A stretch of 64,000 nucleotides of DNA from Microstegium vimineum. Lineage: Eukaryota > Streptophyta > Magnoliopsida > Poales > Poaceae. Location: contig CM039130.1 of the NCBI GenBank assembly GCA_022036555.1, positions 5,988,527 to 6,052,526 of the forward strand, in the 5' to 3' direction. Positions 47,626-57,957 of the stretch are shown one piece after another. Position 1 is the stretch's first letter, and every line of letters begins with the position of its first letter. The position numbers and the translations under genes were made by a program. The notes under the pieces were generated by a model that was not told the DNA's origin, made no database searches, and worked only from the letters and a program-made list of their open reading frames with translations.

Positions 47626-47634
47626 TTTTTATAA
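47626..47634 (-). promoter_or_regulatory. TATA box of the T2 antisense gene
   Basis: On the minus strand ttataaaaa lies about 160 bp upstream of the ATG at 47469, in the same position as in T1 and T3. Confidence 0.65.
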
Positions 47635-47904
47635 GCCTGCTTAGGGGTATTTTGGGGTTCTGTTTCACATTGTGCAGGAATGCGGAGAAGCCCGCGGTAG
47701 ATACGCGCGGTGATCGAGGTGGTCTGCAACTGTTTGTGCTACAATCGATGGATTTTATTATTAAATTGTAGTTCCACACATGGCGATCGAGGGAATTGTG
47801 CGTCTATCTCGGAGGTAACGGCTACAGCAATGGCTACAGCAATGGCTACAGTGGAGAGAATTTCGGCACGTAAAATATTATACATCCCGAAACTGGGGAG
47901 CATG

Positions 47905-48981
47905 TGTTGACACCGTTTTTCAGCACGTGTCAAATGAGCTAAGGTATGACTGGTCGGCAGCCGTTTGCCATCGACATCGGTAAAGTGTGAGTCAATGTTG
48001 CCGATGGGAGTGTCGCAGGAAGGCCAGGTGTGCTACCGATGGAGACTAGATGGTTCTTGCCGACAGTATTGCTGATTGCCGATGAAGAGTCCTTGCCGAG
48101 TGCCGATGAGGGGTCATTGCCGATTGCCGATGAAGAGTTATTACCGATTGCCGATTGGGGATAATTGGTGAGTTACTAGCACAAGGTCGCTAATCGGAAA
48201 TGTTGCCGATTGCCGATCAGGAAAGTGTTGCCGATGCCGATGGGCGTAACAGCACTTGGTGGCAGCCGAAGGTTACCGATGGTCAAAAGAAGGAAGGTGT
48301 GGATTAAAGGGATCTGTCGATGGAAAGTTTCCATCAAGAAGAAGCGTAAGGAAACTGGTGTTTTGTGTCAGTATTATTATAGTAGTTTGAGTCCGACTCT
48401 TGCATGGGTCGCTTATTTTCCTTTAAAATAGGTGTGTTTGTTTAGGAAATAAATATTGTTATCCGGCTCCTGCGCGAGTCAATTTCCTTTAAAGTAGGGA
48501 GTTTATTTTAGGAAGGATATGTGTCGTGTCTTTGTACAACTCTCCATGCGAGAGTATAAATATGTGCCCGAGGGCTATGGAATAAATACAATCCAATTCA
48601 AAAACAAACCAATTCTACTTTTTATCCTACTTTTATCGCAATTTACCCTTTCTTATGCATTAGTTATAGCTTTAACGAGTTCTTCAAGCTTTCGACGGGC
48701 TGCATCACCTTGATCTCCGTCAAATCCTTGCTAGTTCCGCTTGGGAGTACCTCTAGGCTTTGGCAATCCGGGCGCATCGCTGTTTGCCTCGTCTAGCTCT
48801 GCTCTAGTTATCCTTGATCAATCTGAGCCTTGACGTCCGGGCGCATCGCTGTCGTCTTGTTCAGTTTGTCATAGTTATCATCCTTGTCGATTGATTGGTC
48901 AAATCGACTGGCACACCCTCGATATCGAGCTTTGGGTAATAGCCCGAGGTGTTCACAGATCTGACGCTTTTTGTGTCAACA
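47905..48981 (+). repeat. T2 3' LTR
   Basis: It is preceded by the polypurine-like run ctggggagcatg and identical in length to the 5' LTR. It ends GTGTCAACA, followed by the CCTGC duplication and the resumed T1 exon 5. Confidence 0.95.
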
Positions 48982-48986
48982 CCTGC

Positions 48987-49099
48987 TAAAGAAGAAAATC
49001 AAACCAGTTGAAGGGTCTGCCGATGATGATGCTAGGGAGATGGAAGAAATAGAGCAAATTCGCCTGCGTGCGATATCAACTATTCAATCCTTGTTGTAA
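48987..49099 (+). pseudogene. T1 antisense PMD gene, end of exon 5
   Basis: 113 nt that complete exon 5 after T2. The frame continues (KKKIKPVEG...IEQIRLRAIS) to the TAA at 49097-49099. With 38021-38657 the exon is exactly 750 nt, as in T3. The T1 pol stop on the opposite strand is about 120 bp away, so the two genes are convergent. Confidence 0.88.
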
Positions 49100-49220
49100 T
49101 TTGCTACAATTCATCATATCGGCAAATGTAACACTTGATTTTGCTTTGTAATATAATGTTAGTACACTTTTACTGATGTTTTATATAGCACTCTCTTCCA
49201 TCGGTATTCCAACGGGCACT

Positions 49221-52200
49221 CTATGCATCTATCCAAATACTAGGGTAATATTTCTTCAAGTATTTACCGTTGATTGCTCTGGAGAATGCAACTCCTTCGA
49301 GAGTTTCCAAAATATAGGCATTGCCAGGAACAGATTGATATATCCGAAACGGACCCTCCCAATTAGGAGACCATTTTCCAAACTTAGAACTCTTAGTCCC
49401 AATCGGTAAAATCAATTTCCATACCAGATCACCATCGGCACATTCCTTCACCTTCACCTTTTTATCATACCACCTGGCAACCCTTTTCTTATTTTCTTCA
49501 ATGCTGATCAGAGCCCTCAACCGATGACTTGCTAAATCTTCCAACTCATCCTTCATAAGAGTATCATACTCATCGGTTGTCAATTGATCTTGTGACAACA
49601 ATCGCCTAGAACCAGTTTTAACTTCCCAAGGCAGGACAACATCGTGTCGATAGACCAACTGATACGGTGAAACTTTGATTGCACCATGACATGCCATCCG
49701 ATACGACCATAAGGCTTCATTCAACACTATATGCCACCTTCTAGGGTTTTCTTCAATCTTGTGTTTAATAAGTTTAATAACTCCTTTATTAGTCGCCTCA
49801 GCCCGACCGTTAGCTTAGGCATAATAAGGAGAAGAATTCAATACCTTGAACCCCATACTAGCAGCAAACTCATCAAACTCTCCCGATGTGAACATAGTTC
49901 CTTGATCGGTGGTAATAGTTTGAGGAATACCGAATCAGTAAACAATATGTTCTTTTACAAAATCTATCATGTTTGCCGACGTCACCTTCTTTAAAGGAAT
50001 CGCCTCAACCCATTTTGTAAAATAATCGGTAGCAACAAGTATAAACTTATGCCCCTTGCTTGACGGTGGATAAATTTGGCAGATGAGATCAATAGCCCAT
50101 CCTCTAAACGGCCAAGGCTTGATTATGGGATTCATTGCCGATGCAGGCGCCCTCTGGACATTACCAAACTTCTGACAATCCTGGCACCCCTTAAAATAGT
50201 TGAAGCAATCTTCAAGAATTGTCGGCCAATAATATCCATTCTGCCTAATCATCCACTTCATCTTGAATGCCGATTGATGTGCTCCACACACGCCCTCATG
50301 GATCTCGCTCATTAACTCTTTTGACTCTTCTCTGCTAAGACATCTGAGCAAAACTCCATCAATTGTCCGATAATACAATTCATCGTCAAGGAGCACATAC
50401 TTGGTGGCTTGAAACCTTAAACGTCTTTCAACCTTCTTAGATGGATTTCGTAAATAACCAGCAATTTCTTTTCTCCAGTCATCGGCAACCATTACCGATG
50501 TCATGACTTCTTGAATCAGCTGATATCCTGAAGCGTTCTGTGCTAACCAATTAGTCTCTTCATTGTGCAACCTGGGAACATGCTCAAGGCGATACTCTTT
50601 AAATTCTTTTAATAACTGCAAACACTTTTCATAGGTTGCAATTAAAGCTTCACTTCGGCATTCATATGTTCCAATCAATTGGTTAATTACCAACATGGAA
50701 TCACCGAAGATCTCAACAGCATCGGCACGTACCTCCCTGAGTAATTCCAACCCCTTTAGCAGAGTCTGGTACTCAGCCTGATTGTTTGTTGAGGTAGCAA
50801 CAATCGGCAACGAAATTTCATATTTCCGTCCGCGGGGTGAGATTAAAATAATGCCGATACCTGCCCCTTCCTTGCATGTAGACCCATCAAAGAACAAAGT
50901 CCAAGGAGCAATTTCTACAGAACTTACCACATTGCAATGTTGAGTAATAAAATCGGCCATCACCTGACCCTTAACTGCCTTAGCCGATTCATACTTCAGA
51001 TCGAACTCTGAAAGTGCTAGAATCCATTTGTCGATTCTCCCAATTAATATCGGCATCGATAGCATATACTTAACCACATCATCTTCACAGATAACAGTAC
51101 ATTCAGCCGACAATAAATAATGCCTCAATTTTATGCAAGAGAAATATAAACATAAGCATAATCTTTCTATGGCCGAATACCTTGTTTCAGTATCTACCAG
51201 TCTTCTGCTCAAATAATATATCACACATTCTTTTCCTTCAAATTCTTGAATTAATGCTGATCCGATAACACCGTCATCGGCAGACAAATACAACCTGAAA
51301 GGCTTCCCGTGTTGAGGCGGAACCAAGACTGGAGGGTTTACCAAATATTTTTTGATCTCCTCCAATGCTAACTGTTGCTCCTCTTTCCATGTAAACTCTT
51401 GATCGGCTTTCAGTTTTAACAATGGACTAAAAGATTTAATCTTACCAGATAAGTTGGATATAAATCTTCTAATGAAATTAATCTTGCCGATTAAGGATTG
51501 CAGCTCAGTCTTGTTTGTAGGGGCAACCACCTTATTAATTGCATCAATAGATTTTCTACCGATCTCGATGCCTCTCTGATGCACCATAAAACCCAGAAAT
51601 TGGCCTGCCGATACACCAAATGCACACTTGTTAGGATTCATCTTCAACCCATGCTCCCTTATGCATTCCAGGACTTTCCGCAAATCGGCAAGATGTTTCG
51701 CAAAATTTCCAGACTTAACCACCACATCATCAATATAGATTTTGACTATCGTGCCGATGTACTTATGAAAGATAAAATTCATCGCTCTTTGATAAGTAGC
51801 ACCGGCATTCTTCAAGCCAAAAGTCATGATAACCCACTCAAATAAACCAACATGACCTAGACATCTAAAAGCGGTCTTGGATATGTCTTCTTCAGCCATG
51901 AATATCTGATTATATCCAGCATTACCATCCATGAAGCTAGTGATCTGATGTCCAGCAGTAGCATCAATCAGCAGATCGGCAACGGGCATCGGATAACCAT
52001 CCATTGGTGTAGCCTTGTTGAGATTCCTAAAATCAATACAAACACGGAGTTTTCCGTTCTTTTTATACACAGGAACTACATTAGAAATCCAATCGGCATA
52101 TCGACATTGCCGAATAAACCCAGCCTCGATTAACTTTGTAATTTCAGCTTTAATATCAGGCAACACCATAGGATTACATCGGCGCGCAGGTTGCCGATGT

Positions 52201-52535
52201 GGTTGGAAACTAGATTTGATAGGCAACCGATGTTCAACTATCGATAGGTCTAAACCAGGCATCTCTGTATAGTCCCAAGCAAAACAATCTTTATATTCTT
52301 TTAATAAGTCAATCAATTTCTGCTTACATTGGGAATCTAACTTAGTACTAATGAAAGTAGGCCTGGGCTTATTGCCATCGTCGATATCTACTTCTAATAA
52401 ATCGTTGGCCGATGTGAACCCACGTCCCAGTTTTCCATCATCAGCGAATTGATCCATTAAAACTCTTCTTCGGGACCGACTGCTTGGATCGGTGTAATGC
52501 GGTAATCGGCAACTTTGAGGAATTCTGTGTCCCAA
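49221..52535 (-). pseudogene. T1 pol: RT, two RNases H, integrase
   Basis: One frame of about 1,105 codons broken only by TGA at 49935-49937 and TAA at 49815-49817, both within integrase. Order: RT (GKLRVCIDFRNLNKA, FGLKNAGATYQRAM, catalytic YIDDVVVKS), RNase H with ADDG and SAIERLC, then the archaeal-type RNase H (FFDGSTCKEGAG, NNQAEYQ, FGDSMLVINQ). Next come the integrase zinc region (H...H, CQDCQKFG), the core (ATDYFTKWVEAI, then TTDQGTMF) and the C-terminal part (WYDKKVKVKECADGDLVWKLI). All catalytic acids I can see are present. The dual RNase H marks the Tat lineage. It is separated from its protease by T3. Confidence 0.92.
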
Positions 52536-52543
52536 GCATCATC

Positions 52544-53599
52544 TGTTGACACAAAAAATGTCAGGATCTGCGAACACCTCGGGCATATACCCAAAATTCG
52601 ATATCCGGAGGCGTGCCAGTCGATTTGACCAGTTAATCGACAAGGACGATAACTAGAACAAGATTCAATCCAGACAACGGCGATGCGCCCGGATGCTGGG
52701 ATCGAGGCTTGATTAGGATAACTAGAGCAGAGCTGAACGAGGCAATAGCGATACGCCCAGATGCCAAAGCTCAGAGGTACTCCCACGCGCAACTTACAAG
52801 GATTTGACGGAGATCAAGGTGATGCAGCCCGTCGAAGCTTGAAGAACTCGTTGATACACTACAGTTAATGCAGTAAAGGGTAAATTGCAATAAAAAGTAG
52901 AATAAGAATAAAATTGGTTTGTTTGATATTGGATTCGATACACATAGCCCTCGGGCACATATTTATACTCCCGCATGGAGAGTTGTACAAAGGTACGACC
53001 CGTACCCTTCCTAAAACAAACTCCTACATTTAAGGAAACTGACTCACGCAGGAGTCAGATCTAAAACAATAATATTATTTTCCTAAACAAACACACCTAT
53101 TTCAAAGGAAAACAAACGACTCATGCAAGAGTCGGACTCAAACTGCTATAATAATACTGGTATAAAATCACCAGTTTCCTTATGTCTTTCCTTCGATAGA
53201 AACTTTCCATCGGCAGATCCCTTCAATCCGCGACTTCCTTCTTTGGCCACCTGTAGTCTTCTGCTGACATCAAGCGCCAAGTCACCCCGTACTCATCGGC
53301 ACCCCATGCCTATCGGCATCGGCAATACTTCCCGATCGGCAATCGACAACATCTCCTCATCGGCAATCGGCAGCAGCAACTTTACAGCCCAGGCGACTTG
53401 ACTTCACCAATTAACCTTATCGACAATCCGCATCGGCAACATCCGAAACCTCCAGCTTCCATCGGCAACAGACTTAGTCTTCTCACAGCATACTCCCATC
53501 GGCAATACTGATCTATGTCTTCCCGATGCCGATGGAAAACGGCTGCTGATCAACACAAGTATTAGCTCATTTGACACGTGCCGAAAAACGGTGTCAACA
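52544..53599 (-). repeat. T3 3' LTR
   Basis: Plus-strand ends are TGTTGACAC and GTGTCAACA. The polypurine tract (ggggggcatg on minus) lies directly right of it, making it the 3' LTR of a minus-strand element. Confidence 0.93.
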
Positions 53600-54010
53600 C
53601 ATGCCCCCCAATTTCGGAGTGTATAATACTTTACGCGCCGAAATTCTCTCTACTGTAGCCGTTACCTCCGAGATAAATGCACAGTTTCTTCGATCTCCGC
53701 GCGTAGGACCGCAATTTATTAATAAAATCCCTCGATTATAGCACAAACAGTTGCAAATCTCCTTGATTATCGCGCCCATCCACCGCAGGCCTCTCCACAT
53801 TCCTGTACAATGTAAACCGAAATCCCAAAATACCCCTGAATAAGCTTATAAAAGTTACCATGATCCAATCTGCCTTTTTACCCCGAGTTCACTTTCACTT
53901 TCGCATCTTGCCTTCGTCTTCAACCTCTGGCGGCGCCTCCGAAGAATAGGAGCTCAAGCAATAGTGCTTTCCCCAATCCAAGGACGAACCACAAGAATTC
54001 CTCAGCTCCA
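53600..54010 (+). promoter_or_regulatory. T3 antisense-gene promoter block with TATA box
   Basis: A 411-bp non-coding block between the LTR and the PMD gene. A TATA box (ttataaaa, 53847-53853) sits about 160 bp from the ATG. Much of the block is alignable by eye with 35070-35491 (T1) and 47470-47904 (T2), including the 'aaaatacccctga' run just before the TATA box. Confidence 0.65.
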
Positions 54011-57000
54011 ATGGCGATCCAAGTTGATATCCCCAAGGTAAGATCTACTCTCCTCCTCATCCAACCTCCTGCTAGTTCTTTTCCCGCATAAATCCAGAAT
54101 CTTCCCCTTTCCTTTTTTGATTCTTTCCTCTTTTTTCTCCCAAACCCTAGGAACTGTACAACAAGGTAGTGATCCCTCTTGAACAGTCCAGCTTCACTTG
54201 CCTCGGTCCCATGGGAAATCCTGATCCTAGTTATATGATTAATGCGGAGGTTAACCGGATTCCATTCAGATCTGAGTGCTTTGGTTTAGGATTATGGAAG
54301 GACGCCTTCCGCTCATGGCCCAAGCCCACCAAAGGGTAGAAGAACTGGTACCTTAGGGTCGCTAGGACGCAGCAAGTCTATTGGCAAGAGCGCAATTTGG
54401 ATCAGTGCATCAGGCTTTCAATTGTCGATATGGAAAAGAACGAGAACATGCTGATGGCTGCCTCCTATTTCTGGTCCGACACCATTAATGCTTTCCTTTT
54501 CCGACACGGACCAGCCACCCCTACCCTTGCCGATGTCCATATGTTGACTGGCCTGGACGTCTCTTCTGCCGATACCTTCACCTTATTCAATAGGAAAGCC
54601 GAGTACAAAGTGAACACTCGGAACATCGGCGGCTGGACAGGCTATATTCATGAGTACCAGAAGACAGGATCGGTAAACCAGAGGGAGCACGCCGCGTTTC
54701 TGAATATGTGGCTGGAAAAATTCATCTTCTGCAGTAGAGCAGTCGGACCCACCACCATGCATCTTTCGGCAGCTGAACTCCTTGCCGATGGAACGAGACT
54801 TCCCCTAGGGAGATATCTTCTTGGATCGGTATACCGCCTTCTACACCAAGTAGCCAAGAAGTTACTGCTAGGCGAGTCCATCGGCAACCTCGGGGGTCCT
54901 TGGTGGTTTGTCAACATGTGGCTGAATGCACAGATGTACAAAACCCTTCTGTGTGACCTGTTCGCCCAACAATTCCCAAGAGACATATCGGAAGATTACA
55001 ACTGTAGGGATGATGAATCGGCAACTCGCCCTCCACTCAACTTCGGAGAGGCCATCGTAGTGTTGCCAGGGACCGATGCCGATGCAGAACAGTTCGGCTT
55101 ATTCTTTCAGAAATTTTACAATGGAATCCCTGCCTCAGAACGCCTCTGGTGGCCATACGTTGACGAGAACAATCAGTTTCCGCTGCTGTTCAATCTTACC
55201 AATGGGAATGTGCCTCAAAATCAAGTAATCATGAAGGCCAGCATTGTTCCCCATGCTATCCCAGTCAATATCTTCGGAACTGGGAAGAATACCCCTCCAT
55301 CCTACGAGTTCTACTACCCATCGGCAGCGGCAAGACAACTGGCATTTGGCCAACTGCCGATCAAGCTTTGCTACTCCAAGGTGGTGAAGCCCAGGCAGAC
55401 TATCTCCAGTGCTATAGATTGGAACAAAGTTGTCAATCTCCCTCCTAATGCTGACATGTCAAACATTGATCGGTCTTCCTGGTCACCAACTTCCTTCATC
55501 ACAAATGAGTATAAGTCTTGGTGGCAAGAATGGAGGTATCAACTGTTTGCCAAGTCGTCGCACTATTATCAGAATATAATTGACGTCAATCACGTCATTC
55601 CCGATGATGCGGTAAGTTTTTTATTCCGATGCATTCCTCATTACTTTATTCTTATCATCGGCATCTGACCCCTTTATACTCAACAGGTTGACGATCCAAT
55701 TCCCCCGATGAGCAGGAGTGGCAAGCCCTTTAATCTCCGGATGATGAACCCCATCTCGCTCATCAGCAATAAGGCTCCCACGCTAGCTGCCTTCACTCCT
55801 CAGCAGGTACCCACACCGACGCCTGCAAAAAAACCAAGGCTACATCGGCCGCTGCTGCTGCCCTAACGCGGGTTTTTGCAGTAAACTCATCTTCACTCAT
55901 ACCGATTACATACTGTTTCGTTGGCAACAAGTTACTTTGTATAACTTATACTAAAATTTTCAGGCAATGAGGTCATCGGCAGTCGCTTCAAATACTCAAG
56001 CATCTCCAAGTCCCACTGCCGATGCCCCCCAATCCTCATCGAAACGGGCTAGCCCTTCCACTGCCGAACCAAGGAAGAAAAGGCGCCTGAGATTAGTCAC
56101 TCCATCTTCACCATCAACTCCGATCGCATCACCAACCGCTGATGCGCCACCGGCAGAACCATCATCGGTTCTGATTCCGGATCATCCGTTGGACGATGTC
56201 CTTGATCAGGAGGTGACACCACCCGCTGCAACAACGGAGGCGACATCGGCATCGGCACCGCCAGCCGAAATCCCCGATGAAGGAACGGTGTCGCCAACAA
56301 CAACGCCACCACCACCAACGGCGTCAACTGCCTCCCCAGCAGAGGCTCAATCATCGGCAACTGCTGCCGATCTCCAGGATGAAGCTGGACCTTCCACCAT
56401 GCCAAGTCCTAGGCAAGAAATCCGTTTTAAAATGGTAAGCTGGTCATCAAAAATTTCATAGTATAACCTTATGATCGGCACATTTTAACTTCCTTGTTTT
56501 CAAGCCCAAGACTCCCCAGACAGCCTGTTCTCCTTCGGCCTCAACCTCCAGGACGAGGATGAACACCAAGAAGGCCCCGCTCGAGCAGACAGCCTATTCT
56601 CCTTCGCCATCGACATTCCCAACGATGATGAGGACAAAGAAAGCTCTGCTCCAGCTCTATCGGCAGAGGTCAAGTCCAAGCTTGAAGCACTGCTTTCCTT
56701 GCTGCAACAAGACACATCCCAGCTCATCCAGGACTCAACCGCAACAAGGATAGCTTTCAAGGATATCCAAGGCCACCTCCCTGCCGATACCGAAGAAACC
56801 CTTTTCCAAGCAACCTTCCTTGATAGCAAGCAGATCCAATACCAAAGGCTCTCCTGTCGTATTGCCGATAGGGCTGCCCAATCTCAGGCTGAGGAAGAGA
56901 AGCTCAAGTTCAAAAGTATTGCCGATGAAAAGCACAAGAGCATCGGCCAAATAGAAGTCTCCAGCACCAATCTTGAGCAAGAAATTACTCAGCTATCGGC

Positions 57001-57253
57001 AAGAAAAGAAGAACTATTGGCTGAGTTGAAAAAGGTCGACGAAGCTCTAAACGCACCCAATCAGAGGAAAGCCCAACTATCCGACACCATCAGGGTTTTG
57101 CGGCAAGAGAGAGACCAAAATGCCCGACAAGCCATCTTACTAAAGAAGAAGATCAAACCGATTGAGGGCTCTGCCGATGCCGATGCCAAGGAGATGGACG
57201 AGATAGAGCAAATTCGCCTGCGTGTGATATTAGCTATCCAATCCTTGTTGTAA
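54011..57253 (+). pseudogene. T3 antisense PMD/coiled-coil gene (best-preserved copy)
   Basis: Exons: 54011-54037, 54151-55611, 55687-55880, 55964-56434, 56504-57253. Exon 2 (487 codons, PMD) has one TAG (54337-54339) and otherwise stays open past 55611. Exon 3 has an indel in an A run near 55830 that breaks the frame. Exon 4 encodes a Pro/Ser/Ala-rich linker with RKKRRLRL. Exon 5 (250 codons) is open and forms a long heptad-like coiled coil. The last intron ends AA instead of AG at 56502-56503, so the normal acceptor is lost. An intact product would be about 970 residues, probably nuclear. No nuclease or transposase motif is seen. Confidence 0.88.
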
Positions 57254-57345
57254 TTTATTTATTGTATCGGCAAATGTAACATTGGTACTCGATTTTGCTC
57301 TGTAATATAATGTCAGTACGCTTTTACCGATGTATTATAACTCTT

Positions 57346-57957
57346 TCATCGGCATTCAAACGAGCACGCTATTACGTCTTCCCAAATACTAGAGTAATAT
57401 TTCTTTAAGTATTTGTTGTTGATCACTCTAGAGAATGCAACTCCTTCGAGAGTTTCTGAAATATAGACATTGCCCGGAGCAGACTGCTTTATCCGATAAG
57501 GACCTTCCCAATTAGGAAACCATTTTCCAAACTTAGAGCTCTTAGTCCCAATCGGTGAAATTAACTTCCATACTAGACTACCATCGGCAAACTCTTTCAC
57601 CTAGTTGTCGGCAACCATTACTGACACCATGACTTATCGAATCGGCTGATATCCTCCCTAAGTAATCCCAACTCCTTTAGTAGAGCCTAGTATTCAGCCT
57701 GATTGTTTGTTGAGGTAGCAATAACCGGCAACGAAATTTCATACTTCCATCGGAACGAAATTAAGACAATGCCGATTTCTTGGCATACAGACCCACCAAA
57801 GAAAGTCCAAGGAGCAATCTCCCCTGAAATGCGGCAATGCTGCTTTTAATACACAAACTGTTTACTCAACTGGCCGGTGCCCCCAAGTGTAATAATGGGA
57901 ACCGCTAGAGTTTGCCGAGTGCTGCTCCCAAGTCAAGATGTCCAAGATCGACTCCGG
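57346..57957 (-). pseudogene. T3 pol deletion scar
   Basis: 57346-57600 encodes the last 80 residues of integrase (KEFADGSLVWKLI, GPYRIKQSAPGN). 57602-57850 holds a fragment of the archaeal-type RNase H (YEISLPVIATSTNNQAEY). 57851-57957 is the short piece after the gag stop. The joints match those of T2. Confidence 0.75.

Larger units (their letters stand above)
38658..48981 (+). mobile_element. T2: complete pol-less member of the T family
   Basis: LTRs 38658-39734 and 47905-48981 (both 1077 bp) bound gag, a short pol scar and the antisense PMD gene. The perfect 5-bp duplication CCTGC flanks it (38653-38657 and 48982-48986), inside exon 5 of the T1 antisense gene. By eye the LTRs differ at about 23 sites (about 2 percent), nearly all transitions. 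With the commonly used grass rate of 1.3e-8 per site per year this is about 0.8 million years. It lacks protease, RT and integrase and must have been mobilised in trans. Confidence 0.95.

Noticed and set aside
52457..52792. Minus-strand frame spanning the T3 LTR edge (also 60998-61300)
   Set aside because: It runs through an LTR boundary and shows only LTR sequence; not a gene.
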